Positions 24,191 through 33,074 of a DNA stretch of 64,000 nt are shown one piece after another. The stretch's first letter is position 1; the number at the start of each line of letters is the position of its first letter. The notes below the pieces were generated by a model. It saw nothing but the letters and a program-made list of their open reading frames with translations. It searched no databases and was not told the DNA's origin. The position numbers were made by a program, and so were the translations under genes. Source of the DNA: DATLGB01 sp963726825 (GTDB lineage: Bacteria; Actinomycetota; Thermoleophilia; Solirubrobacterales; Solirubrobacteraceae); NCBI GenBank assembly GCA_963726825.1, contig CAVSDT010000002.1:868001-932000 (forward strand), given 5' to 3'.

Positions 24191-24305
24191 GCCGGGGACC
24201 CTACACCCCCAAGTCGGTGGGGTTCGTCCACAAACCGCTCGGTGATCCGCTTGGCGTCCGGGCGCGCTAGAGGAGGAAGCCATCGACTCGAACGGAGGGC
24301 ATCAC

Positions 24306-24554
24306 ATGCCCGGCAGCATCGGACTTCCAGAGATCCTCATCGTCGCCGTGATCGCACTGCTGATCCTCGGCCCGAAGCGTCTTCCCGACGCCGGACGCTC
24401 GCTCGGAAAGGGTCTGCGCGAGTTCAAGGGCGCGATCGCCGGCATGACCGGAGACGACGAGGACGAGAAGGAGACCCCCGCCGTCGCGGCGACCTCGACG
24501 GCCCCGGCGGCCACGCCGGCGGCCACCACCACGAGCACCGGGACGCCCGCGTAG
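24306..24554 (+). CDS. tatA: Twin-arginine translocase subunit TatA
   Basis: The 82-residue protein has a short N-terminal membrane helix (GLPEILIVAVIALLILGPKRLPD), an amphipathic helix (AGRSLGKGLREFKGAIAG), and an acidic then Ala/Thr/Pro-rich tail. The GP-K-LP hinge and FK in the amphipathic helix are the TatA hallmarks. TatA forms the protein-conducting assembly of the Tat pathway. ATG 24306 has GGAGGGC upstream. It stands alone here, without tatC, but next to two genes whose products have Tat-like signals. A hairpin terminator follows. Confidence 0.9.
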   Translation: MPGSIGLPEILIVAVIALLILGPKRLPDAGRSLGKGLREFKGAIAGMTGDDEDEKETPAVAATSTAPAATPAATTTSTGTPA

Positions 24555-24565
24555 TCAGCAGATCC

Positions 24566-24588
24566 GCCAGGCGGGTGATCCGCCTGGC
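24566..24588 (+). terminator. Hairpin terminator after tatA
   Basis: A 9-bp stem GCCAGGCGG (24566-24574) / CCGCCTGGC (24580-24588) with a 5-nt loop lies 12 nt past the tatA stop. No T-run follows. Confidence 0.6.
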
Positions 24589-24656
24589 CTGTCGAGGCGC
24601 ATGCAGAGCATGGACCCCGCACCGCGCGGGGTCACCGACAGGGAAAGAAGGATCCG

Positions 24657-25343
24657 ATGGCGGGAATCGACGAGGAGCCGCTCACGCTCGAGCGCTTCGA
24701 TCCGGACGGGGCAGTGCGCGAGCGCGCTGCCGCCGCGCACGAGGCCGCCGCGGGCGGGACCACGCGCGCTGACCTCTTCAAGCGGGGCGGCGTGCTCGCC
24801 GGCGCCGGGCTCCTGCTCGGTGGTGCCGGCATCGGCGTCGCCCGGGCCCAAGGGCTCGCCAAGGGGGATGTGGACATCCTCAACTACGCGCTGACCCTCG
24901 AGTACCTCGAGGCCGCGTTCTACGCCGACGCCAACGCCAAGGGTGAGCTCAGCGGCGAGGCGGCGACGTTCGCCCGCGTCGTCGGCGCGCACGAGCAGGC
25001 GCACGTCGAAGCGCTGAAGGCCGTGCTCGGCTCCAAGGCCGGCAAGGCCCCGAAGGTCGACTTCGGCGACGCCACCGGCAAGGCCAAGTTCCTGCGCACG
25101 GCGATGGCGCTCGAGGACACCGGCGTCGCCGCCTACCAGGGGCAGGCCGGCAAGATCAAGTCCAAGGACGTGCTCGCCTCGGCCGGCGCGATCCTGGCCG
25201 TCGAGGCCCGTCACGCATCCTGGGTGCGCGACATCATCGGCGGCGGCAAGGGCGTCAGCCCGGCCCCGGAGGCGTTCTCAGCGCCGAAGGACATGGCCGC
25301 GGTGCTGGACGTCGTCAAGGGCACCGGATTCCTGAAGGGCTGA
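24657..25343 (+). CDS. Exported ferritin-like (dessication-related type) protein 1
   Basis: The 228-residue product has an N-terminal cytoplasmic tail, a KR-type Tat-like or signal-anchor segment (RADLFKRGGVLAGAGLLLGGAGIG, about 39-62), and a ferritin-like four-helix bundle. Metal-ligand-type residues appear in ILNYALTLEYLEAAFYADAN, VVGAHEQAHVEALKAVLG, MALEDTGVAAYQGQ and ILAVEARHASWVRDI, giving the ExxH pattern of ferritin-like PF13668 proteins. Its function is unknown; iron oxidation or a stress role is possible. It shares about half its residues with the next gene, 10 nt away, so a tandem duplication. ATG 24657 follows GAAAGAAGG. Confidence 0.8.
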   Translation: MAGIDEEPLTLERFDPDGAVRERAAAAHEAAAGGTTRADLFKRGGVLAGAGLLLGGAGIGVARAQGLAKGDVDILNYALTLEYLEAAFYADANAKGELSGEAATFARVVGAHEQAHVEALKAVLGSKAGKAPKVDFGDATGKAKFLRTAMALEDTGVAAYQGQAGKIKSKDVLASAGAILAVEARHASWVRDIIGGGKGVSPAPEAFSAPKDMAAVLDVVKGTGFLKG

Positions 25344-25353
25344 GGGAGAACCA

Positions 25354-26070
25354 ATGACCGATCGCATCCCCACGCTCCACGAGCTCGACCGCGACGGCGC
25401 GCTGCAGGAGACCGCCGCCAAGGCGGGCATCTCCCGCGGGCAGTTCCTGCGCCGCTCGGCCTTCGCCGGCGGCGGCCTGATCGTCGGCGGCCTGCCCGTC
25501 GCGTTCTCGCTCGCCCAGGGCGCGTCGAAGTCCGACGTCGACATCCTCAACTACGCGCTGACCCTCGAGTACCTCGAGGCGGCCTTCTACAAGTCGGCCA
25601 ACGACGGCGGAGCGCTGAGCGGCCAGTACAAGCGCTTCGCGCGCATCGTCGGCCAGCACGAGCAGGCCCACGTCGAGGCGCTCAAGAAGGCGCTCGGCGC
25701 CAAGGCCGTCAAGAAGCCGTCGTTCGACTTCAAGGGCACCACGGACGACCAGACGACCTTCGCGCAGACCGCGATGCTGCTCGAGGACACCGGGGTGAAG
25801 GCCTACCAGGGCGCCGCGCCGGACATCAAGTCCAAGGACGTGTTCGCGGCGGCCATCTCGATCCACCCGGTCGAGGCACGTCACGCCGCGTGGATCGCCT
25901 CCATCATCGGCAAGGGCAGCGGCTCGCCGTCGCCCGCGCCGGAGGCGTTCAACCCGGCCGCCGACATGGCGACGATCCTCGCCGCCGTCCAGTCGACGGG
26001 GTTCATCTCGAACATGGCGGGTGCCGGGGCGGGATCCGCCGTCGGCGCGACGCCGAACACGGCGGGCTAG
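25354..26070 (+). CDS. Exported ferritin-like (dessication-related type) protein 2
   Basis: The 238-residue paralogue of the previous gene. The signal region GISRGQFLRRSAFAGGGLIVGG has the twin arginines and a hydrophobic run of a Tat signal. The bundle repeats ILNYALTLEYLEAAFYKSAN, IVGQHEQAHVEALKKALG, MLLEDTGVKAYQGA and IHPVEARHAAWIASI, with the same Glu and His positions. The C-terminal tail is Gly/Ala-rich. It starts at ATG 25354 after GGGAGAA. Both copies likely leave the cell folded with metal, explaining tatA next door; that link is inference. Confidence 0.8.
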   Translation: MTDRIPTLHELDRDGALQETAAKAGISRGQFLRRSAFAGGGLIVGGLPVAFSLAQGASKSDVDILNYALTLEYLEAAFYKSANDGGALSGQYKRFARIVGQHEQAHVEALKKALGAKAVKKPSFDFKGTTDDQTTFAQTAMLLEDTGVKAYQGAAPDIKSKDVFAAAISIHPVEARHAAWIASIIGKGSGSPSPAPEAFNPAADMATILAAVQSTGFISNMAGAGAGSAVGATPNTAG

Positions 26071-26082
26071 GAGCCCACCGAC

Positions 26083-27120
26083 GTGGCAGGGGACGACGGA
26101 TCCCGGACGGAAGACCCGGCAGCGGCCTACGCCGATGCCGAGGCGTCCATCCGCCGGGCCGAGGAGCAGCTCGCGGCGATGTTCGGCGGTGGCGCGGCAA
26201 CGCCACCGCCGGGGCGGACCGCGGCGAGTCGACGTCCTCGGCAGGAGCGGGTCGAGGCGGCGTCCGGTGCTGGGGCACCGGACGCCGTCCCCGTCGCTGC
26301 ACCACGGCGCTCCACGCGGACGCGCCGGCGGCTCGGCGGCATCGCGATCACGCTCGCGTTCGTCCCGATCGGCCTCATCGCCAGTGCCGCGCTCGCCGGC
26401 GGCGACGCGAAGGGGCCGGACCCGGCCGCGGCCCTCAAGTCGGTCATCGCGCCGAAGGCGCCGGAGACGACGCCGGTCTTCGACCCCAGGGACGTGCGCT
26501 CCGATCCGGGTCGCCACGTCTCCGTCGTCGCCCGCGTTCCCGCCGGCGCGGTGCGGGTGCGCAGGCGTCCGCACACGCGCACCGGCGCGAGGACGCTGCG
26601 GGCGACGCGGCTCTCCGGCAGGCGCCTGCCGCTCGTCCTGCTGGTCAAGCAGCGCCGCGCCGGCTGGCTGCAGGTCTACCTGCCCAGTCGTCCCAACCTG
26701 TCGAAGGGCTGGATCCGGCGCTCGGCCGTGAAGCTGCGGGCGAACCCGTACCGGGTCAAGATCGAGCTCACCAAGCACCGCATCACCGCGTGGCGCGCGA
26801 ACCGGCCGATCGTGCGTGCCCGCATCGGCGTGGGCAAGTCGCTGACGCCGACCCCGACGGGCCAGTACTTCATCACCGACCTGCTGCGCCCGCCGGACCC
26901 GGGCGGGACCTACGGGCCCTACGCCTTCGGCCTGTCGGGCCACTCGCCGGTGCTGACGAGCTTCGCCGGCGGTGACGGCCAGCTCGGTCTGCACGGCACC
27001 GACCAGCCGGGCGCGCTCGGCAGCGACGTCTCCCACGGCTGCATCCGGGTGCGCAACAGCGTCATCCGCAAGCTCGCGCGCACGCTGCCGCTCGGCACGC
27101 CGCTGGCGATCCGCCGCTGA
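26083..27120 (+). CDS. L,D-transpeptidase (YkuD) with an SH3-like domain
   Basis: The 345-residue product has a cytoplasmic N-terminus of about 75 residues, one membrane helix (about 84-104, GIAITLAFVPIGLIASAAL), an SH3-like domain (about 140-215, GRHVSVVARVPAGAVRVRRR to GWIRRSAVKL) and a C-terminal YkuD domain. The catalytic region reads HGTDQPGALGSDVSHGCIRV, with the active Cys and both His. Such enzymes make 3-3 crosslinks in peptidoglycan or attach proteins to it. GTG 26083 has GGAGCCC upstream. It starts 12 nt after the ferritin-like gene and may share its transcript, and it converges with the metallopeptidase at 27124. Confidence 0.9.
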   Translation: MAGDDGSRTEDPAAAYADAEASIRRAEEQLAAMFGGGAATPPPGRTAASRRPRQERVEAASGAGAPDAVPVAAPRRSTRTRRRLGGIAITLAFVPIGLIASAALAGGDAKGPDPAAALKSVIAPKAPETTPVFDPRDVRSDPGRHVSVVARVPAGAVRVRRRPHTRTGARTLRATRLSGRRLPLVLLVKQRRAGWLQVYLPSRPNLSKGWIRRSAVKLRANPYRVKIELTKHRITAWRANRPIVRARIGVGKSLTPTPTGQYFITDLLRPPDPGGTYGPYAFGLSGHSPVLTSFAGGDGQLGLHGTDQPGALGSDVSHGCIRVRNSVIRKLARTLPLGTPLAIRR

Positions 27121-27123
27121 GGG

Positions 27124-28062
27124 TCAGCGCCGGATGAGGTCGTGCACGAAGGAGAGCTTCTCGATCACGGGCGGCGTGAGGACGAACGGGTACGGGTCCT
27201 CGGCGCCCATCGAGCGGTTCAGCGCGTTGAGCGCGTAGGTCAGCGGCAGCCACGCGTCGACGAGGCGGCCGAAGCCGCTGTCGGCGGGGACCGACCCCGG
27301 CGCGTCGTGGCCGACCATCACGCGGTAGGCGCCCGCCGTCTGCAGGGTGTCGCGGATGTGGAGGTAGTGGGCGAAGGTCTCCGCCCAGTCCTCGAACGGG
27401 TGCATGGTCGCGTAGGCCGAGACGTAGCGCTCGGGCCAGTCGGCGGGCGGGCCGGTCTCGTAGTGGCGGTCCATCGCCGCCGCGTAGTCCTCGCGCTCGT
27501 CGCCGAACAGCGGCCGCGCGGCGGCCTTGGCGTCCTCGTCGGGGCACAGCACGTCGAAGTAGAAGTGGCCGACCTCGTGGCGGAAGTGGCCCAGCAGCGT
27601 GCGGTACGGCTCGCCCATCTGCGCGCGCATCTCCTCGCGGTGCGCGTCGTCGGCCTCGGCCAGGTCGAGCGTGACCAGCCCGTCCGCGTGCCCCGTGGTG
27701 ACCGGCTCGGTCTCGGAGGACAGCAGGTCGAAGACCAGCCCGTCGGGGGAGAGGCCCAGCTCGCCGAGCTCGAACAGGAGGCGGCGCTTGGCCCGCTCGG
27801 CGTCGGCGAGCTCCTTGAGGCCCTCCTCGTCGCCGTCCGCGGGACGCGTGCGAGTCAGCGCGCAGGAGGCGCACAGGCCGCCGGGCTCGGCGGCGAGCCA
27901 GTTGCAGCCGATGAGCGCCTCGTTGGCGCAGTGCTCGCGCGGGTCGTCGGTGACGAGCTCGCGCGGTCCCGGATCGAAGGCGAACGGGTGCCCGCAGCGC
28001 ACGCAGGAGACGTTCTCGAACACGGCGTCGACGCCGCAGTGGCCACAGGTGAAGGTCCGCAT
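27124..28062 (-). CDS. Putative zinc-ribbon metallopeptidase (Peptidase_Mx-like)
   Basis: The 312-residue protein starts with a zinc ribbon, FTCGHCGVDAVFENVSCVRCG, followed by further cysteines near CANEALIGCNW and CASCALTRTR. It then has a catalytic region with RHEVGHFYFDVL, an HExxH zinc-protease motif, and downstream acidic residues (PFEDWAETFAHYLHI) that could be the third ligand. This is the layout of putative zinc-binding metallopeptidases of unknown substrate. No signal peptide is seen, so it is probably cytoplasmic. Its start overlaps the stop of the gene upstream at 28062, so the two are coupled. Confidence 0.78.
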   Translation of the reverse strand: MRTFTCGHCGVDAVFENVSCVRCGHPFAFDPGPRELVTDDPREHCANEALIGCNWLAAEPGGLCASCALTRTRPADGDEEGLKELADAERAKRRLLFELGELGLSPDGLVFDLLSSETEPVTTGHADGLVTLDLAEADDAHREEMRAQMGEPYRTLLGHFRHEVGHFYFDVLCPDEDAKAAARPLFGDEREDYAAAMDRHYETGPPADWPERYVSAYATMHPFEDWAETFAHYLHIRDTLQTAGAYRVMVGHDAPGSVPADSGFGRLVDAWLPLTYALNALNRSMGAEDPYPFVLTPPVIEKLSFVHDLIRR

Positions 28063-28556
28063 CAGTCCGCCAGCGGTGCCCGCTGGAGCACCGGTCCATG
28101 CGCGCCGTCCACCGGATCGGTCCCGAGCACGACCCACTCGGGCGCGGGCCCGAGCACCATCGCGCGCTGCCAGACGGCCCCGCCGGAGCGGGCGCCCCAG
28201 CTCGCCACGGATCCGCGACCGTCCGCGGCGCCCGCCCGGTGGCGGTAGACCCCGGCGGCGCCCTCCCGCGCGGACGCGGCGGCCGCGGCGGCGTCGTGGG
28301 CCGGCTTGCGGCTCCCGCTCACCGCGCCGGCCTCGAGCGCCTCGATCCCGGACCAGCCCGCCGTGACGTAGAAGTCCTCGTAGGCCTGGCCCTCGCCCGG
28401 CAGCCACGGGGCGGCGTCGAGCCGGTGGGTGCGCGAGCAGCTGAAGCCCGCGGGCGGGTCGGCGGCGAGCGCCGCGTGGAAGGCCTGAAGCATCGCCTCG
28501 TAGGCGGCCGGGGGCACCCCGGGCCCCGGCCGGTGCCAGAACAGGTAGGCCAGCAC
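28062..28556 (-). CDS. Conserved hypothetical protein
   Basis: The 164-residue soluble protein has no signal. Features seen are AYLFWHRPGPGVPPAAYEAML at the N-terminus, resembling small alpha/beta-barrel (ABM/EthD-like) proteins, then YEDFYVTAGWSGIEALEAGAV and a C-terminal VVLGTDPVDGAHGPV. A dimeric ferredoxin-like fold is a guess from these patterns. It is coupled to the metallopeptidase that follows it on the same strand and lies 4 nt from the hydrolase stop. Function not recognised. Confidence 0.6.
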   Translation of the reverse strand: MLAYLFWHRPGPGVPPAAYEAMLQAFHAALAADPPAGFSCSRTHRLDAAPWLPGEGQAYEDFYVTAGWSGIEALEAGAVSGSRKPAHDAAAAAASAREGAAGVYRHRAGAADGRGSVASWGARSGGAVWQRAMVLGPAPEWVVLGTDPVDGAHGPVLQRAPLAD

Positions 28557-28560
28557 GGGG

Positions 28561-29922
28561 CTAGGTCGTGGCCTCCAGGAACGGGATGACCGTCTGGAGG
28601 AAGTCGTTGGCGTCGTAGTCGTCGAAGATCGGGTCGCAGTGCGCGTCCCGGCTCGAGCGCGAGACGAGCTTGATCTCGCTCACCGGCACCCGCGCCCGCT
28701 GCGCGAACGCCAGTGCCGCCTTGAGCACCCGTCCCTTGCCGAGTGACGTCTCGTAGGCGTAGATCGGCAGCCGGGCCTGGGCGCCGCGCGTGGCCTTGAC
28801 GCCGAGCGCCCTGCCCGCGGCGTTCGCGCGACCGCCGGCGACCGCTGCGGCGTCGAGGCTGAGGCGCAGGGGATGGAACCAGGAGAAGCCGTCGGAGCCG
28901 GGGATCCCGTTCATCGCCCTGGCCGTGCGGGTCAGCGTCGCGTGGCCGCCGTCGCGCCAGCCGCGCGGGTCGCCCGTCTTGGCCAGGCCGCCGAGATGCG
29001 CCTGCACCAGGGCGAGCTGCTCAGGGCCGGTCGCCGTGTCGACCGCGTAGCCGAGCTGGCCGCGATTGGTCGTCCTCACCGGCGGGAGGAGGTTCTTCGG
29101 CGCCAGCGGCCAGGCGGCGAACAGGGACGCCTTCTTCGGCTCGCGCAGCGCCAGCGCCGAGCCGACGGAGGCGAACACGCCGGCGGTCCACGGCAGGCCC
29201 GTCCCGGTCAGGTCGTTGAACGGCGCGCCGGTGTCGATCGCGGCCTTGCGCTCGACGGCGTCGGCGGCGGTGATCGGCTCCGCGCCGCTGGCGCCGTCGA
29301 TCAGCACGAGGCCGTCGAGGTCGCGCGCGCCGGGCGTGCCGTTGAAGTCCCAGGCGGCGTAGGCCATCGCGATCGAGCCGCCGAGCGAGTGCCCGCCGAG
29401 CACGACGGTGCGCCCGCCCTCCTTGGCTCGCTTGACGACGTTGCGCAGGTCCCCGACGGCGGTCGCCATGCCCCACCTGCGGGCGAACGCGGTGGCGTCG
29501 GTGCTCGGCGGGGTGTAGTGGTCGGTGATCGCCGAGTTGCCGATCCAGCCGAGGTAGTAGTCGAACAGGCTCTGCCCGTCGCGGTCGCCCCTGCGGTTGG
29601 CCTCGAGCGCCGAGCGGTCCTCGAGCGCGTTCTCGCGCCGGTCGACGGCCCAGACCTGCCAGCCCTTCATCCGCTTGACGAGGTCCTGGGCGTCCGGGAC
29701 GAGGTAGCCCGCCCCGGCCGAGGTGCCCGGCACGAGGACGAGCACCTTCTGCGCTGACTTCGGGCCGACCTGGACGACGCGGGTGCGGTCGTACTTCGCG
29801 GGCCCGGCCGCGTCGACGCCCTTCACCGTCACGATGCGCGGCCTCGCCGCGGCGGACGCCGGCGACGGGGTGATCGAAAGCGCGATGGACGTGAGCGCGG
29901 CGGCGAGCAGACCTCTCCTCAT
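28561..29922 (-). CDS. Secreted alpha/beta hydrolase
   Basis: The 453-residue product has a signal peptide (about 1-24, ending ASA) and an alpha/beta-hydrolase domain. The nucleophile elbow is VLGGHSLGGSIAMAYA (Ser at about 174), preceded by the oxyanion region LVLVPGTSAGAGYLV. A late RDAHCDPIFDDYDANDF segment may supply the acid, and one of several histidines the base. The family may act on lipids or esters; substrate unknown. It starts with ATG at 29922 and is divergent from the beta-propeller gene at 29995; the 72 bp between them carry both promoters. Confidence 0.78.
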   Translation of the reverse strand: MRRGLLAAALTSIALSITPSPASAAARPRIVTVKGVDAAGPAKYDRTRVVQVGPKSAQKVLVLVPGTSAGAGYLVPDAQDLVKRMKGWQVWAVDRRENALEDRSALEANRRGDRDGQSLFDYYLGWIGNSAITDHYTPPSTDATAFARRWGMATAVGDLRNVVKRAKEGGRTVVLGGHSLGGSIAMAYAAWDFNGTPGARDLDGLVLIDGASGAEPITAADAVERKAAIDTGAPFNDLTGTGLPWTAGVFASVGSALALREPKKASLFAAWPLAPKNLLPPVRTTNRGQLGYAVDTATGPEQLALVQAHLGGLAKTGDPRGWRDGGHATLTRTARAMNGIPGSDGFSWFHPLRLSLDAAAVAGGRANAAGRALGVKATRGAQARLPIYAYETSLGKGRVLKAALAFAQRARVPVSEIKLVSRSSRDAHCDPIFDDYDANDFLQTVIPFLEATT

Positions 29923-29994
29923 GGGAGGGGATCATGCCGTACGCGCCAGGGGCGGGTGCGACGCGGAGGACCCGTCGCGGATTAGCATGCGCCG

Positions 29995-31581
29995 ATGCGC
30001 GCCACCATCCGGGTCCTGATGGCCGCCGCGGCGCTCGCCGGGGCCGACGAGGCGACGGCCGCGGGTGGCGCGCCCGTGCCCGAACCGGGCGTCACCCGGC
30101 CCGCGGTGCTGATCGGCAACAACTGGGACGGGACGACCGACATCGTCGATCCGGACACCTTCGAGCGCCTCGATCGGGTCAACGTCGTCCCCGACCTGCA
30201 GGCCCGGCTGCGCGAGCTCGCGCTCGCGCCCGACCGGCTCGGCTTCTTCTACGCCGTCCGCGCGCTGATCGGGGAGGGCCACGACCAGTTCAACGACGAC
30301 GTGTTCTCCTCCCACGACGGTCGCACGCTGTACGTGAGCCGCCCGAGCCTGGCCGACGTCGTCGCGATCGACCTCGCGACGAAGGAGATCCGCTGGCGCG
30401 CGCCCGTCGACGGCTACCGCTCCGACCACATGGCGATCAACGCGGACGGGACGCGCCTGCTCGTCTCGGCGTCCACGGGCAACGTCGTCCACGAGCTCGA
30501 CACCGCCACGGGCGCCCGCACCCGCTCGTTCCCCTCCGGCGACTCGCCGCACGAGAGCGTCTACTCCAAGGACGGCAACACGATCTACCACGCGTCGATC
30601 GGTCGGGTCTACCTGCCCTTCGACCGCCCGTCGGTGGTCGACTCGACGGCCAAGGGCGGCGAGTACTTCCAGGTCGTCGACAACCGCACCATGAAGGTCG
30701 TCAAGCGCATCGACATGGGCGCCAAGCTGGCCGAGGCCGGGTATCCGAACTTCTCCTCCGCCGTCCGGCCGATGGCGCTGGCACCCGACGAGCGCTTCGT
30801 CTACTTCCAGGTCTCCTTCTTCCACGGCTTCGTCGAGTACGACCTGCAGGCGGACCGGGTCACCCGGATCGCCCGCCTGCCGATCCCCGAGGCGACGGCG
30901 CGGCTGCTGCCGGAGCAGTACGTGCTCGACTCCGCCCACCACGGCCTGGCGATCGACCCCTCGGGCAGGAAGCTCTGCGTCGCGGGCACCATGGCCGACT
31001 ACGGCGCGATCGTGCACCGCGACACGTTCGCCACGAAGCTGCTCGACGTCGGGGACAAGCCCTACTGGTCGACGAACTCCGCGGACGGGCGCTACTGCTA
31101 CGTCTCGTCCTCCGGCGAGGACACGGTCGCCGTGATCTCCTACGACACGGAGGAGATCGTCCACAAGATCCCCGTCGGCCGCCACCCCCAGCGCGTGCGC
31201 AACGGCGTCGTGCGCGTCGCCCAGTACCCGCAGGGCGGCTACGGCGAGCCGTTCCGCCTCGGCCTGTTCCGCCGCTACCGGTCACTGCGCTTCGGCCGCC
31301 GCGGCCGCGGCGCGCGCAACGTCGGCTGCCGCGCCGAGGACGCCAGGGAGCTGCGGCTGCGGCGCTGCCGCGTGGACCTGCGCAGCGGCGGGCGCCGCAT
31401 CGGCGGCGGGGAGCGGATGGCCGCCGACCGGCGATCCTTCAAGGTGGCGGTGCGGCTGACCGCCCACGGACGGCGCGTCGTGCGCCGGCGCGGCGCGGTG
31501 CGGGCCCGGATGATCGTCCGCGGCGTGGACTCCGCCGGGCGCGCGCGCCGGGTGCGCAGCCACCTGACGATCGTGCGCTAG
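29995..31581 (+). CDS. Secreted YncE-like beta-propeller protein
   Basis: The 528-residue product has a short signal-like N-terminus (RATIRVLMAAAALAGADEATA) and seven or so blades of YVTN/NHL type, for example TLYVSRPSLADVVAIDLATKEI, GTRLLVSASTGNVVHELDTATG and GRYCYVSSSGEDTVAVISYDTEEIVHKIPVG. These proteins bind ligands or other proteins outside the cell; no catalytic residues are evident. The last 90 residues are a separate basic segment with two cysteines, ending in a beta domain. TAGCAT at 29983-29988 lies 6 nt before the ATG. It overlaps the P450 stop tail to tail by 4 nt. Confidence 0.75.
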   Translation: MRATIRVLMAAAALAGADEATAAGGAPVPEPGVTRPAVLIGNNWDGTTDIVDPDTFERLDRVNVVPDLQARLRELALAPDRLGFFYAVRALIGEGHDQFNDDVFSSHDGRTLYVSRPSLADVVAIDLATKEIRWRAPVDGYRSDHMAINADGTRLLVSASTGNVVHELDTATGARTRSFPSGDSPHESVYSKDGNTIYHASIGRVYLPFDRPSVVDSTAKGGEYFQVVDNRTMKVVKRIDMGAKLAEAGYPNFSSAVRPMALAPDERFVYFQVSFFHGFVEYDLQADRVTRIARLPIPEATARLLPEQYVLDSAHHGLAIDPSGRKLCVAGTMADYGAIVHRDTFATKLLDVGDKPYWSTNSADGRYCYVSSSGEDTVAVISYDTEEIVHKIPVGRHPQRVRNGVVRVAQYPQGGYGEPFRLGLFRRYRSLRFGRRGRGARNVGCRAEDARELRLRRCRVDLRSGGRRIGGGERMAADRRSFKVAVRLTAHGRRVVRRRGAVRARMIVRGVDSAGRARRVRSHLTIVR

Positions 31582-32999
31582 GGGCGGCGCGCACGCACGA
31601 CGACCCGGGCGCCGCGGCCCGGGATCATCGTCACGTTGCGGTGCACGGCGTGCTCAGGGGCGGGGTCGTCGGCGACGAGGTCCAGTCGCCGTGCCATCGC
31701 CGCCAGCACGATCCGCTGCTCGACCATCGCGAGCGCCGCGCCGAGGCAGCGGCGCGTCCCGCCGCCGAAGGGGATCCACGCGTAGGTGCCGGGCTTGTGG
31801 CCGACCCAGCGCTCGGGCCGGAACGCGAACGGGTCGGGGTAGAGGTCCTCGCGGTGGTGGACGAGCAGGATGCTCATCGAGATCGGCGTGCCCGCGTCCA
31901 CGCGGTAGCGGCCGAGCTGCCACGGCACCGTGACGCGGCGCCCGATGATGGGGATCACGGGCCGGTTGCGCATGCTCTCCTGCAGCGTCTGCTCGACGAC
32001 CGCGTCGGCGTCCTCGTCGTCGCGCACCGCGCGCACGAGGCGCTCGTGGGCATCCGGCGTGCGCACGAGCCGCTCCCACGTCCAGGCGAGCTGGTTGGCC
32101 GTCGTCTCGTGGCCGGCGAGGACGAGCGTGAGCAGCTCGTCGCGCAGCTCGCGGTCCGACAGCGCCTCGCCGTCCTCCGTGCGGGCGCCGATCAGCAGGG
32201 AGAGGATGTCGTGGCGGTCCTCGACGTCGGCGGCCGCGCGGCGCTTGCGGATCACCTCGTAGGTGGGGCGGTCGAGGATGCCGAGGCCGATGCGCTGGAT
32301 GCCGACCGGCTCGTCCTTGCCGACGTTCATCAGCTCGCCGACCTTGGCGAACGGCTGCGTCGACGCCCACAGGACGTTGCGGGTCTCCCGGCGCAGGCGG
32401 TGCTCGGGGGTGCCCGGGGCGGGGCGGCCCTCGATCCCGAAGATCCCGGCCATGATCACGTCGAGGGTGATCGCCTGCATGCGCGGGGCGAGGGAGATCG
32501 GACGGCCGGTCGGCCAGCCGTCGAGCTCGCGCCGGGTCGCCTCGACGATCATCTCGGCGTAGCGGGCGATCGCCTCGCCGTGGAAGGGCGGCAGCAGGAG
32601 CTTGCGCTGGCGCAGGTGGCGGGTGCCGTTGGCGGTCAGGACCGAGTTGGGGCCGAGGACCGGCCGCAGCGGCGACTCGGCGGTCAGCGACGGCGCGAGC
32701 TCCGGCTTGGCGGTGAACAGCGAGCGCACGTGGTCCGGGTGGCTCGTGACGACGGGGCCGCCGGGCACGATCCCGCGCACGCGGAAGACCTCGCCGAGCT
32801 CGCGGCGGTGGCGGAAGACGAACTCGATCTGGCGCTGGCTGAAGCGCAGGACCTGGAGGGCGCGCGGGCCGTCGACCATCGGGGGCGTCGCCAGGGCGGC
32901 GGCCTCCTCGGCCGTGACCGGCCCGGCGGGGGAGGCCGGCGCAGAGCCGATCAGCGCGGAGGGGGCGAGCTCGTCCGGCGTGGCCTCGACGGTGCTCAT
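31578..32999 (-). CDS. Cytochrome P450
   Basis: The 473-residue heme monooxygenase. The oxygen-binding I-helix motif is LAGHETTANQLAW, the K-helix ExxR lies in TLQESMRNRP, the PERF-type region is DPFAFRPERWVG, and the heme loop is WIPFGGGTRRCLGAALA with the axial Cys. It resembles class CYP51/CYP110-like bacterial P450s that act on lipids or terpenes, but the substrate is not predictable. There is no membrane anchor, and no ferredoxin partner nearby. An inverted repeat at 33075-33127 lies upstream and could be its operator or the terminator of the gene before. Confidence 0.93.
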   Translation of the reverse strand: MSTVEATPDELAPSALIGSAPASPAGPVTAEEAAALATPPMVDGPRALQVLRFSQRQIEFVFRHRRELGEVFRVRGIVPGGPVVTSHPDHVRSLFTAKPELAPSLTAESPLRPVLGPNSVLTANGTRHLRQRKLLLPPFHGEAIARYAEMIVEATRRELDGWPTGRPISLAPRMQAITLDVIMAGIFGIEGRPAPGTPEHRLRRETRNVLWASTQPFAKVGELMNVGKDEPVGIQRIGLGILDRPTYEVIRKRRAAADVEDRHDILSLLIGARTEDGEALSDRELRDELLTLVLAGHETTANQLAWTWERLVRTPDAHERLVRAVRDDEDADAVVEQTLQESMRNRPVIPIIGRRVTVPWQLGRYRVDAGTPISMSILLVHHREDLYPDPFAFRPERWVGHKPGTYAWIPFGGGTRRCLGAALAMVEQRIVLAAMARRLDLVADDPAPEHAVHRNVTMIPGRGARVVVRARRP

Positions 33000-33074
33000 C
33001 CCCGCATGGTGACACAGGATGACGTCACATGCCGTCCGTCCGGGGGCGCGACGCGTGCCGTGCAGGCGCCGGAT

